Under the pieces are notes generated by a model. That model was not told the origin of the DNA and did no database searches. It saw nothing but the letters and a program-made list of their open reading frames with translations. From NCBI RefSeq assembly GCF_014397245.1, contig NZ_JACLHY010000010.1:1-64000 (forward strand): a stretch of DNA of 64,000 nt. Direction: 5' to 3'. The stretch comes from Arenibacter arenosicollis. GTDB taxonomy: Bacteria; Bacteroidota; Bacteroidia; Flavobacteriales; Flavobacteriaceae. Position 1 is the first letter of the stretch. Each line of letters begins with the position of its first letter. The translations under genes were made by a program, and so were the position numbers. Shown here in pieces: positions 28,201 through 35,606 of the stretch.

Positions 28201-28352
28201 TCTGTCGTGGTTCCTGTGTTGGTTCCTACAATCAAAACGGTAACGCCTGGAAGTGGTGCCCCACTTTCATCTTTAACGTTACCGGTAACATTTTGTGCAT
28301 AGCCATGCCATGTGAGCATGAACAAACACAACAATAAAAGTTTTTGTATCAT
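25230..28352 (-). CDS. SusC/RagA family TonB-dependent outer membrane transporter
   Basis: A 1040-residue TonB-linked importer. It has a signal peptide (to about residue 19), an N-terminal carboxypeptidase-regulatory-like domain (VTGNVKDESGAPLPGVTVLI, about residues 21-95) and a plug with LRGVRASNGAIIITTKKG-type features near 250. A long beta-barrel ends in YSFGLNISF with an aromatic C-terminus. It is the first gene of a two-gene operon with the SusD partner. The substrate is unknown; the pair is an orphan with no linked degradative enzymes. It is transcribed divergently from the small secreted protein at 28588. Confidence 0.93.
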   Translation of the reverse strand: MIQKLLLLCLFMLTWHGYAQNVTGNVKDESGAPLPGVTVLIVGTNTGTTTDFDGNFIIAANQGDTLRFSYLGMKSQDVTVRSNSELSVVLLEDASALDEVVVTAFGVEKKQKSLGYSVTQVNTEDLNLAGQSNPMESLQGRVAGVQINRTSGSSGGGVDILIRGITSVNPSRSNQPLIVVDGIALNNDTFSGEVRPSAGSNSPNSSEQFAFSNRAGDINPEDIESFNVLKGAAATALYGVRASNGAIIITTKKGKQGKAKITLTASTTFRDIQKTPSLQTTYREGFSGAPRTLYDPNSETGFNRVQNSTSFYSWGPRYSDDSYTLSNGTVVDLSNDQFYSPYDIFRTGFNSQVNFSLSGANEKLDYFFSMGKDNEDGVLPNTDYAKNNFRLKAGYKISDQLTLNSSIAYTKSGGRRANGGDKSVMSALSYYSGTFPINDYQNADGTERDYSFGIIDNPRYLMETSSLIDNVNRWIGNATLNWKPKDWVNVTYSAQIDNYSDQRNRYVGPDLDGGSQVGGFVLNQNINFTGLESNLLVAFTKDWSDDFTTDLTVGHQISDSKRDYAQARGEGLNVPGINEIGNTINYFVDNSITQLRNVGAFGELKLGYKDKLFLTVTGRNDWLSTLPKENRSFFYPSASLAYDVSDVFGDNDVFTFGKLRASWAEVGKGPGFGDVGQYFVVDGDFPFGGAGGYRRSTLLGDLEIVPERNQSTEFGADLRFMKDRIRLDYAYYKTRVKDQIFTVGTAYSSGLSGITRNAGDYEVFGHELLVSADIIRSNDFRWELILNWSTSEGKVLEIPEDIESIIFADSGFAGITSEIRAGDKMGNLYGYKWKYEDGQRYLDADGFPEIVTDERVKVGNAFPDFISSLGSNFKWKGLGFNFLVEYKEGGDLYDSGLRNSIRNGNPLSTLVRDEEVVLSGVMDNGSGGFTTNTTPALIDQDYYRNSNVYNRASEILVQDASWVKLRNVSVSYDLDSKFIRDLNMEKVSLSVSAGNILLWTPFDGYDPEGNQYSAGSNVYGFTGLSVPVSQSYSFGLNISF

Positions 28353-28587
28353 ATTTGTTTTTTTAATTAATCTATGCTAAAATCTTAAAAAAACCATAAA
28401 AATCAAACATTGGGCCTTCGAAATGTGATTTTTGTAAAAATCAACCTATTCTGAAGTGTATTTGTCACAGAATTAAGACGTAAAACCTCTTTTATTGAAT
28501 TCTTTTTTAACATAACCTTTGTTTAATATGTTAATAATCCAAAAAAGTTGTAACTTATTAGTATCTAAAATCATAAATACTATAATC

Positions 28588-29034
28588 ATGAAAAAAATAC
28601 TTGGAATAGTTTTCTTGATGCTTTTTTTGGTGTCCGCCACCCAAATTGCATCTACAAAAATTCAAAACCCCAATACCCTTGAAGGTACGTGGGAATTAGT
28701 AAGCTTTAACAATTACGATGGTAACGATGTGGTTAAAACCATACCTCCAACAGATGGCTACCGTCAAATTAAAATGTATTACAATGGAAAGGTGATGTGG
28801 ACAAGATATGTTCCTACAGACTCCATTGAATGGTTTGGGTACGGCTCTTATGTAGCAACAGATAGTACCTTGACAGAAAAATTGGAATACATGTCATCAT
28901 CTATGAGAAAAGTTGCCAATGAAAATATGGAATGGCATATGGAACTTCAATTGGAAGGTGACAAATACAGCCAAATCTTTACTGATGCCGATGGAAATCG
29001 CATTAATTCAGAGAACTATAAGCGTCTAAATTAA
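28588..29034 (+). CDS. Small secreted lipocalin-like protein (DUF4488-like)
   Basis: A 148-residue protein starting at the ATG at 28588, which yields a clean signal peptide (MKKILGIVFLMLFLVSATQ). Earlier in-frame starts would bury it. The mature part has the pattern LEGTWELVSFNNYDG, IKMYYNGKVMWTRY, WFGYGSYVA and WHMELQLEGDKYSQIF. It resembles the lipocalin-like or DUF4488 proteins common in Bacteroidota, with no known ligand. It is monocistronic and ends at the terminator at 29101-29146. Confidence 0.75.
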   Translation: MKKILGIVFLMLFLVSATQIASTKIQNPNTLEGTWELVSFNNYDGNDVVKTIPPTDGYRQIKMYYNGKVMWTRYVPTDSIEWFGYGSYVATDSTLTEKLEYMSSSMRKVANENMEWHMELQLEGDKYSQIFTDADGNRINSENYKRLN

Positions 29035-29100
29035 TATTGTAGTTTACAGCTATTTCAAAAAAGGAACTTAAATACACGGTACTCATGGTACCAAATAAAA

Positions 29101-29146
29101 AACAATCTGTACGTGGATAATAATTCCATATACAGATTGTTTTTGT
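29101..29146 (+). terminator. Intrinsic terminator downstream of the secreted lipocalin-like gene
   Basis: AACAATCTGTA (29101-29111) pairs with TACAGATTGTT (29131-29141), followed by TTTTG. An A run precedes the stem, so it can also stop trxB transcription coming from the other side. Confidence 0.7.
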
Positions 29147-29203
29147 TTCCCCTCAACCAATTTCGCAGTGAGTATTGAGTAATACCCTATAATTGATTTT
29201 AGA

Positions 29204-30166
29204 CTAGGCTTCTTGATGGGTTTCAATGGTAGCCAAATATCTTTCTGCATCCAAGGCGGCCATACAACCTGTACCGGCAGCTGTGACTGCCTGTCTATAT
29301 TCTTTATCCTGAACATCGCCACTGGCAAATACTCCGGGCCTACTTGTTTTGGTAGATTTACCTTGGGTAATTAAATACCCTGTTTCATCCATTTCCAATT
29401 GTCCTTTAAAAATATCCGTATTTGGTTTGTGACCAATGGCAATAAACAATCCTGTAATGGCAATATCCTCTTTTTCTCCGGTTACATTGTTCACCATTCT
29501 TAATCCCTCTACTACTTGATCGCCCAAAACGGTATCCACTTCGGTATTGTAACGGATTTCAATATTGTCCAAGCTGTTAACCCTATGTTGCATAGCTTTT
29601 GAAGCACGCATTTCATCTCTTCTTACCAACATGGTGACCTTCCTACAAATATTGGCCAAATAAGAGGCCTCTTCTGCAGCTGTATCCCCTGCCCCAACAA
29701 TTGCGACATCCTGTCCTTTGTAAAAGAATCCATCACAGACGGCACATGCAGATACTCCACCACCACGTAATTTTTGTTCACTAGGAATGCCCAAGTACTT
29801 TGCCGTAGCCCCAGTAGAAATAATTACTGTTTCTGCCTCAATAATCTTATTATCGTCTATGGTAACCTTATGTATGCCACCAACTTCATCACTAAAATCA
29901 ACAGCTGTAGCCATACCAATACGTACCTCGGTACCGAATCTTTCCGCCTGTTTCTGTAATTGCATCATCATCGTGGGTCCGTCTACCCCGTCAGGATAAC
30001 CAGGAAAGTTATCAACCTCCGTTGTGGTAGTCAATTGTCCCCCAGGTTCCATTCCAGTATACAGAACCGGTTTTAAATCTGCCCTAGACGCATATATTGC
30101 CGCAGTATAGCCTGCAGGTCCCGAACCTATGATCAACGTTTTTAAACGTTCTACTTTTTCTGCCAT
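29204..30166 (-). CDS. trxB: Thioredoxin-disulfide reductase
   Basis: A 320-residue NADPH-dependent flavoenzyme. The FAD-binding GSGPAGYTAAIYASRA lies near residue 14, the redox site CAVC at C141 and C144 within SACAVCDGFFY, the NADPH-binding VGAGDTAAEEA near 166, and the C-terminal FAD motif ASGDVQDKEYRQAVTAAGTG. It reduces thioredoxin in the cytosol and thereby feeds MsrA and peroxidases. The start ATG at 30166 fits the family better than the longer frame to 30181. A -7 element at 30196-30203 lies 30 bp upstream. Monocistronic. Confidence 0.95.
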   Translation of the reverse strand: MAEKVERLKTLIIGSGPAGYTAAIYASRADLKPVLYTGMEPGGQLTTTTEVDNFPGYPDGVDGPTMMMQLQKQAERFGTEVRIGMATAVDFSDEVGGIHKVTIDDNKIIEAETVIISTGATAKYLGIPSEQKLRGGGVSACAVCDGFFYKGQDVAIVGAGDTAAEEASYLANICRKVTMLVRRDEMRASKAMQHRVNSLDNIEIRYNTEVDTVLGDQVVEGLRMVNNVTGEKEDIAITGLFIAIGHKPNTDIFKGQLEMDETGYLITQGKSTKTSRPGVFASGDVQDKEYRQAVTAAGTGCMAALDAERYLATIETHQEA

Positions 30167-30195
30167 AATCAAAATCTTCATTACTTATTAGAAAA

Positions 30196-30203
30196 CAAAA
30201 GTA
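30196..30203 (-). promoter_or_regulatory. Predicted -7 promoter element of trxB
   Basis: On the minus strand this is TACTTTTG, an exact TAnnTTTG match. A TTTTG lies 24 bp further upstream (30228-30232), slightly beyond the usual -33 spacing. Confidence 0.45.
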
Positions 30204-30361
30204 GGATTTTCAATAAAAAACTTACATCAAAAGTTATAAAAAGTTATTATAAAAGAAGAGGCTTAAACTATGGGCTGTTACACCATATGCCTTAATGTTA
30301 GGTTTTTGTTGTAAAATTGGATTTTTTCTTAAATGAGAATACTTTGTAGTTGCCCGACAAC

Positions 30362-31210
30362 CTATTCCAATAATTGATAGGGCAAAACTAAAAATGGTAT
30401 ACTTGTATGGAAACCAATTTGGTTTATGACCGGTTTTAAGAAGAGGTTTTCGAGAAAACTATGCTTATTCTTTACCATTACCAGTAGTTGGGCATGCTGC
30501 TCCGATTGAGTACTATTGATTGCATCAATGATTCCTTGATCTGGCAGTTCATGAAACTTATGTTTAATTTCCACAAGTAAATGATCCAATTTATTCTTGT
30601 TCGTTTTCTCCTTCTCGTTAAGTTCATAACTAGTACAGACATGCATAATATCTATGGTAGATTTATGAATGGCGGCAATAAACAATACTTCCTTGAGTAA
30701 GGTTAAACTATAATCAATTTCGTAGTCCGTTGGAAATAGGATGTTTTTTGGAATTTCAAAATTATAATCAAAAGGGATGGCCAATACTGGACATTTAGCC
30801 CTTTTAATGGTATGTACGGTACTACTGCCCAAAAATATTTCCTTTGCACCCGTAGCTCCTTGGGTCCCCATAATTATAAGGTCTATTTTCTTACTTTCCA
30901 CAAGTTCATCAATCGCCTCCATTAATACACTGAAGGCACTATAGGTTATAAAATTATGTTTGGGGTTATTATAATCTGTAACGATTTTCAATTTTAACTC
31001 TTCCAATCTTTTTTCAGAATCGGTCCGGTAGATATCTCCCAATCCCAATTGTCCAGGACTATGTAATAAATACTCAGACTGATATATGGCCGGTGTATAG
31101 GTATGTAGCAGATAAAAAGTGCAATCCTCACTCTTAAGCAAACGTACCGCATAGGAAATTGCCCTGTAGGCATTATCAGAAAAATCTGTGGGTATTAATA
31201 TATTTTTCAT
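30362..31210 (-). CDS. Universal stress protein with two Usp domains
   Basis: A 282-residue tandem UspA protein. Domain 1 (about residues 1-145) starts KNILIPTDFSDNAYRAI and contains the ATP-binding signature MGTQGATGAKEIFLGSS. Domain 2 (about 150-282) starts PKNILFPTDYEIDYSL and lacks a clear copy of the glycine signature, so only the first site probably binds nucleotide. It is cytosolic and has a stress or stationary-phase role in the family. A palindromic operator-like site (31247-31263) precedes it. Confidence 0.9.
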   Translation of the reverse strand: MKNILIPTDFSDNAYRAISYAVRLLKSEDCTFYLLHTYTPAIYQSEYLLHSPGQLGLGDIYRTDSEKRLEELKLKIVTDYNNPKHNFITYSAFSVLMEAIDELVESKKIDLIIMGTQGATGAKEIFLGSSTVHTIKRAKCPVLAIPFDYNFEIPKNILFPTDYEIDYSLTLLKEVLFIAAIHKSTIDIMHVCTSYELNEKEKTNKNKLDHLLVEIKHKFHELPDQGIIDAINSTQSEQHAQLLVMVKNKHSFLENLFLKPVINQIGFHTSIPFLVLPYQLLE

Positions 31211-31246
31211 CTGTGTATTTTTGGTTTATAAAAAGTAAATTGAAAC

Positions 31247-31263
31247 ATAGGTTTATAACCTAT
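31247..31263. promoter_or_regulatory. Operator-like palindrome upstream of usp
   Basis: ATAGGTT-TAT-AACCTAT, with perfect 7-bp arms, is centred about 45 bp before the usp ATG. On the minus strand its end overlaps TATGTTTC, a one-mismatch -7 box, the geometry expected for a repressor site. Confidence 0.4.
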
Positions 31264-31547
31264 ATACCCTACATTCTTAAAATACGCTTTGGAATGAATT
31301 AATGATTATCTTAATCAAGATACTCTCCAATTGCGCATTTATGTAAGTTTCTATTAAATTTAAGGAATAATATGGAACGAGATATGATTTTCATCAGTTG
31401 AATCAACGATGGATTTAAATAATTTTGCGCCATGCAATTGGTCCAATTGAAATTTCCAGAATTGGAGAAGAAAGTATTTCAATTGCACATGCTTTTGATA
31501 TGATTGGTTGAACAAGCAATAAAATGTAAAGTAAAAATAACGGACAG
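31264..31547 (+). promoter_or_regulatory. usp-cbpA divergent gap with nested inverted repeats
   Basis: The 337-bp gap between usp and cbpA has no ORF. Besides the usp palindrome it holds nested inverted repeats. The outer arms are TGCAATTG (31433-31440) and CAATTGCA (31480-31487). The inner arms are TCCAATT (31442-31448) and AATTGGA (31460-31466). They lie about 60 bp before the cbpA start and could form a leader stem or operator. No clear TAnnTTTG box was found. Confidence 0.35.
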
Positions 31548-32441
31548 GTGAATTTTATAGACTACTACAAAATATTGGGTTTGGACAAAAGTGCCAGCCA
31601 AAGCGACATTAAAAAGGCGTATCGGAAATTAGCCCGAAAACACCATCCTGATGTTAATCCAAACGATAAAGAGGCTGAAAAGAAATTTAAGGAAATTAAT
31701 GAAGCCAACGAGGTATTGAGCGACCCGGAAAAGCGTAAAAAGTATGATAAATACGGAAAGGATTGGCAACATGCAGAAGAGTTTGAAAAGGCGCGATCCT
31801 CACAGGGCTCCAGCCAAAGTAGAGGCAGGAGAACTTCTTCACAAAATTATGGAGAACATGATTTCTCGGATTTTTTCGAATCTATGTTTGGAGGATCCGG
31901 TAATTTTTCTGGGAGAGGACAGACACGTTTTCGAGGGCAGGATTTAAATGCGGAATTAAAATTACATCTTAGGGATGTTTTTAAGACCCATAAGCAGACC
32001 CTCACTGTAAATGGTAAGAATATCAGAATTACGGTCCCTGCCGGTATTGAAAATGGGCAAACCATAAAGATTACCGGACATGGGGGACCTGGTCATCAAG
32101 GAGGGCCAAATGGCGACCTGTATATTACCTTTGGAATCATAAATGACACACCCTTTAAACGGGACGGTAACGACCTGTATACTTCTGTAAACTTAGACTT
32201 ATATACTGCATTATTGGGAGGTGAAATAATGGTGAATACTTTTGACGGACAGGTAAAACTAAATGTTAAACCGGAAACGCAGAACGGCACCAAAATTAAA
32301 TTAAAAGGCAAAGGCTTCCCCGTGTATAAAAAAAATGACGTTTATGGAAATCTATATATTACCTATAACCTGGTTACCCCTACCAATTTAACGCAAAAGG
32401 AAAAAGATTTATTTAAGAAACTGGCGGAGCTAAGAAAATAA
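31548..32441 (+). CDS. cbpA: CbpA-like DnaJ family co-chaperone
   Basis: A 297-residue class B J-protein. The J domain (about residues 4-70) carries the HPD motif in KHHPDVNP. A Gly/Ser/Phe-rich linker follows (about 80-130: [19 protein letters not shown]), then the two-lobed C-terminal peptide-binding domain without zinc fingers. It stimulates DnaK and in E. coli also binds curved DNA. The start is GTG at 31548, because no in-frame ATG lies upstream before a stop. The modulator gene cbpM follows 67 bp downstream, which confirms the CbpA identity. Confidence 0.92.
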   Translation: MNFIDYYKILGLDKSASQSDIKKAYRKLARKHHPDVNPNDKEAEKKFKEINEANEVLSDPEKRKKYDKYGKDWQHAEEFEKARSSQGSSQSRGRRTSSQNYGEHDFSDFFESMFGGSGNFSGRGQTRFRGQDLNAELKLHLRDVFKTHKQTLTVNGKNIRITVPAGIENGQTIKITGHGGPGHQGGPNGDLYITFGIINDTPFKRDGNDLYTSVNLDLYTALLGGEIMVNTFDGQVKLNVKPETQNGTKIKLKGKGFPVYKKNDVYGNLYITYNLVTPTNLTQKEKDLFKKLAELRK

Positions 32442-32508
32442 TAATGTATACGGATAGAGAAACTGGCCCCGAGGCATTAAGGATTCCCTATCCCCCAAAT
32501 TTAATCTT

Positions 32509-32796
32509 ATGGAAAAGGAATATATATTAATTACCGACTTCTGTTTAAGTCACAATATTGAAACCCATTTTGTAATGGAACTTTATGAATTTGGACTAGT
32601 GGACCTTGTTGTTAAAGAAGATGTACGTTATCTCCCCATTCAGCAATTGCCAAAAGCCGAAAAAATAATTAGGCTCTATTCCGACCTCGACATTAATTTG
32701 GAAGGCATAGCCGTTATTACCCAACTACTCAACAAAATTGAAAAAATGCAGGATGAAATTACCCATCTAAAAAACAGACTGGACCTCTATGAATAA
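32509..32796 (+). CDS. cbpM: CbpM-like chaperone modulator
   Basis: A 95-residue MerR-like small protein with a YILITDFCLSHNIE start, a central helix (VRYLPIQQLPKAEKIIRLYSD) and a C-terminal coiled coil (LLNKIEKMQDEITHLKNRLDLYE-like heptads). In E. coli CbpM binds the J domain of CbpA and blocks its DnaK and DNA interactions. The position directly behind cbpA supports the call. Confidence 0.9.
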   Translation: MEKEYILITDFCLSHNIETHFVMELYEFGLVDLVVKEDVRYLPIQQLPKAEKIIRLYSDLDINLEGIAVITQLLNKIEKMQDEITHLKNRLDLYE

Positions 32797-32974
32797 GCCT
32801 AATTCCAAAAATGGTGTAAGTTTCAATCCGTTAACTAACGCAATATAAATTCTCCCAAATACCTAAGCGTTCAAAAGATATAATTTTAAAACAATTACCA
32901 CAACTGATTTAAATCATTTTACATGAAGTGTTGGATATCTAATTTTGAAATCAGTAATCCAAAAACAAGATTCC

Positions 32975-33190
32975 ATGACAACCTTGATTAAAGTAGAACA
33001 ACTTATTTCTGAAGAAAATAAAAGCATAATAACAAGAAATCTAAGTCGGATTTTGGATTTGAGAATTTTGGACATTGATATTATAAACAAAACAATCTCC
33101 CTTGTCTACAACAACCCTTTTGTGTTGGACAAAGCAAAAAAAGAATTGGGCCGAGTAGGCTTTTCATTTCAAAATACTCCCTACCTTTAA
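32975..33190 (+). CDS. Small HMA-like (ferredoxin-fold) protein without the CxxC metal site
   Basis: About 71 residues from the ATG at 32975 (MTTLIKVEQLISEENK). The strand-helix-strand-strand-helix pattern and phrases like VEQLISEENKSIITRNLSRI, ILDIDIINKTISLVYNN and AKKELGRVGF resemble heavy-metal-associated domains, but the metal-binding CxxC loop is absent and no cysteine remains. It therefore cannot be a classic copper chaperone. The longer TTG frame from 32945 is less likely. It follows cbpM by 178 bp on the same strand. The function is unknown. Confidence 0.65.
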   Translation: MTTLIKVEQLISEENKSIITRNLSRILDLRILDIDIINKTISLVYNNPFVLDKAKKELGRVGFSFQNTPYL

Positions 33191-33210
33191 ATCCATTGGT
33201 ACTAAAACCG

Positions 33211-33224
33211 TTGAACCTGTTCAA
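33211..33224. terminator. Small hairpin between convergent HMA-like gene and galT
   Basis: TTGAAC-CT-GTTCAA forms a short stem 21 bp after the HMA-like stop, and TATTTTTG follows within 12 bp. It may act as a weak terminator. Confidence 0.35.
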
Positions 33225-33254
33225 TAGTCTATTTTTGTCTAAACTTTGAGAAAG

Positions 33255-34298
33255 TTATTCCTCCTGACTATAATGTCTTTTGGATAATGACTTCATTGTT
33301 TCTGCTGCTTGTTCCGCCGTAATGTCGCGTTGTGGATTTGCAAACATTTCGTAACCTACCATAAACTTTTTTATAGTCGCCGATCGCAGTAACGGCGGAT
33401 AAAAAGACATATGAAAATGCCATTCCGGATGGTCCATACCATCTGTTGGTGCCTGATGTATGCCTGCGGAATAAGGAAAAGAAGTGTTGAATATATTATC
33501 GTATTTAATAGTAAGTTGTTTCAGGATTTCAGCGTAGGAACGCTTTTCACTTTCTGAAAGCAAACCTATATGTGCCAATTTTCTCTTAGGAAGGATCATA
33601 GTCTCATAAGGCCATACTGCCCAATAGGGAATCAGCGCTACAAAATGCTCGTTTTCGACTATAATACGTTCATCCAACTTCAATTCCTGTTCAATATAAT
33701 CCTCTAAAATGCTTCTTTTGTTCTTTTCCCAATAAGCCTTTAAATTGCTAATTTTCTTTTGTACCTCCTGCGGTATTTTATTTTGGGCCCAAATTTGCCC
33801 ATGTGGATGGGGGTTACTACACCCCATTATACCACCTTTATTTTCGAAAATCTGAACGTGATTGATGGCTTCATTACTCCCCAATTCTATATATTCTTTC
33901 TGCCAAAGTGAAATTATCTCTGTAATATCCGATACGGACATTAATGGTAAGGTAAGGGCATGGTTAGGGGAAAAACAAACTACCTTGCAAATACCGGATT
34001 CGGCTTCTGCATATAGCAGACCATTTTCGTATGTCTCTTCTTCAACATCCGGTAGTAGGGCCGAGAAGTCGTTGACAAAAGAATAAGGCTTATCGTAACC
34101 GGGATTAAACTCCCCTCCCATCCTTTCATTGGTCGGACAGAGGTAACAGGAAGGGTCATACTCGGGCAGGTCCGTAGTAGCACTTTTTTCGGTCTTTCCC
34201 TGCCATGGTCTTTTGGTTCTATGTGGAGATACCAAAATCCATTCTCCTGTTAGGATATTTAACCTTCTATGTGGATTGTTATTAAAATTATTTGCCAT
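33255..34298 (-). CDS. galT: Galactose-1-phosphate uridylyltransferase
   Basis: A 347-residue Leloir-pathway enzyme that exchanges UMP between UDP-glucose and galactose-1-phosphate. The active-site HxH is in SNPHPHGQIWA. Other family landmarks are RRLNILTGEWILVSPHRTKRPWQG near the N-terminus, CYLCPTNERMGGEFNPGY with the zinc-site cysteines, and EWHFHMSFYPPLLRS near the end. It starts 5 bp after the galK stop, so the two form one operon, order galK-galT. Confidence 0.95.
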   Translation of the reverse strand: MANNFNNNPHRRLNILTGEWILVSPHRTKRPWQGKTEKSATTDLPEYDPSCYLCPTNERMGGEFNPGYDKPYSFVNDFSALLPDVEEETYENGLLYAEAESGICKVVCFSPNHALTLPLMSVSDITEIISLWQKEYIELGSNEAINHVQIFENKGGIMGCSNPHPHGQIWAQNKIPQEVQKKISNLKAYWEKNKRSILEDYIEQELKLDERIIVENEHFVALIPYWAVWPYETMILPKRKLAHIGLLSESEKRSYAEILKQLTIKYDNIFNTSFPYSAGIHQAPTDGMDHPEWHFHMSFYPPLLRSATIKKFMVGYEMFANPQRDITAEQAAETMKSLSKRHYSQEE

Positions 34299-34303
34299 TA
34301 CGA

Positions 34304-35434
34304 TTAATTTTGTATGTAGGTTCCTGCACTGGGTTTTACCTCAAATGCGTCCAATTCTATATTGAAAGCTGCTTTGTATGCCTTGGTGGCCGCTTCCACA
34401 AAATCATCTACCTTGTCCTGATGTACTATATTTAAGGTACAACCTCCAAATCCACCACCTGTTTGTCTTGCTCCCAACACGGCATCGTATTGCTTGGAAA
34501 AATCGACCAAGAAATCCGATTCCGGACAGCTCACTTCGTAAGATTTACTAATTCCGTCGTGAGCCTCATATAACAACTCACCAAATAGTTTTAAATCATT
34601 GTCCTTCAATGCCTTTGCCGTTGTTAATACCCTTTCATTTTCATTGATGATAAAAGAACATCTTTTATAAATAGTGGCACCCATTTCATTTTTACAAACT
34701 TCCAGCATTTCGTTATTGGCGTTTCTCAAGGAAGTTACTTCTGGATAATGTCCTTGTAGAATTGCAACACCCTCTTCACATTCTTTTTTTCTGGTATTGT
34801 ATTCGCTGGATGCCAAATTATGTGAGACTTTGGTATTGAGCATTATCATTTTATATGGATCTATTTGGATAGGAATTTGTTGATGTTCCAAAGACTGGCA
34901 ATCCAATAAGATCACGTGCCCTTTTTCGCTCATTACAGAAGCAAATTGATCCATAATACCACATTGCGTTCCTACATAGGTATGTTCCGCTTTTTGCGAA
35001 AGCAGCACAATATCCATTTTGGAGAGCCCAAGATCAAACAGTTCATTAAGACCGTAAGCCAGTCCACATTCCAAGGCCGCAGAAGAACTTAGACCGGAAC
35101 CCATTGGCAATTTACTTTCAATGGTACAGTCAAAACCCCTTAATTTATCGGTCCTTAATAATATCTCATTTAAAACACCAAGAATATAATTTTCCCATTC
35201 TACATTGCTTTTGGCTATTTTATCCAAAGACAGGGTAAAACCAGTATTGTATCCCAAACTATAAAGATTACACTCCGTTTTGGAATTATTCTTTTTGAAT
35301 TTAAAGGTTATTTTTTTTTCAATGGCCGTAGGCAATACATAACCAAGGTTATAGTCCGTATGCTCCCCTATTAAATTGATCCTTCCTGGGGATTCAATAA
35401 CAAGCTCTGGGATAAATTTTTCTGGAAAAATCAT
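34304..35434 (-). CDS. galK: Galactokinase
   Basis: A 376-residue GHMP kinase that phosphorylates alpha-D-galactose in the cytosol. Motifs are ESPGRINLIGEHTDYN with the galactose-binding signature, PMGSGLSSSAALE for the phosphate loop, and GARQTGGGFGGC near the C-terminus. The ATG at 35434 is chosen because the longer GTG frame from 35458 begins inside the -7 promoter box. The N-terminal lead before PGRINLIGEH is short for the family, about 20 residues. It has its own promoter and lies just downstream of the PUL enzyme operon terminator. No galM, galE or transporter accompanies it here. Confidence 0.94.
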   Translation of the reverse strand: MIFPEKFIPELVIESPGRINLIGEHTDYNLGYVLPTAIEKKITFKFKKNNSKTECNLYSLGYNTGFTLSLDKIAKSNVEWENYILGVLNEILLRTDKLRGFDCTIESKLPMGSGLSSSAALECGLAYGLNELFDLGLSKMDIVLLSQKAEHTYVGTQCGIMDQFASVMSEKGHVILLDCQSLEHQQIPIQIDPYKMIMLNTKVSHNLASSEYNTRKKECEEGVAILQGHYPEVTSLRNANNEMLEVCKNEMGATIYKRCSFIINENERVLTTAKALKDNDLKLFGELLYEAHDGISKSYEVSCPESDFLVDFSKQYDAVLGARQTGGGFGGCTLNIVHQDKVDDFVEAATKAYKAAFNIELDAFEVKPSAGTYIQN

Positions 35435-35457
35435 AAATAAAAATGTTATTAAGATCA

Positions 35458-35465
35458 CAAATATA
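35458..35465 (-). promoter_or_regulatory. Predicted -7 promoter element of galK-galT
   Basis: On the minus strand this reads TATATTTG, an exact TAnnTTTG match, 24 bp before the galK ATG. The -33 box is weak (TTTA). The element decides the galK start. Confidence 0.5.
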
Positions 35466-35546
35466 GCAAAAATTCCTTATAAACGTAAAATTTACATTTA
35501 TAAAGCGAGGCCTATTACTTTCATGGTAAAACTGGAAAATTATGAC

Positions 35547-35581
35547 AAAAAAAAATCCTCCAGACAAAAGCCTAGAGGATT
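35547..35581 (-). terminator. Intrinsic terminator of the PUL enzyme operon
   Basis: On the minus strand a 12-bp stem (two G-U pairs) is formed by 35570-35581 and 35554-35565 around a 4-base loop. It is followed by a run of T (A 35547-35555 on the plus strand). It lies 26 bp beyond the FGE stop and separates it from galK. Confidence 0.8.
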
Positions 35582-35606
35582 GTATGAGAAACAGTAAAAA
35601 TAAGTA

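Noticed and set aside
31548-33190. Defence system or toxin-antitoxin in the cluster of small genes
   Set aside because: The genes are cbpA, cbpM and an HMA-like protein, with no toxin, nuclease or antitoxin signature.
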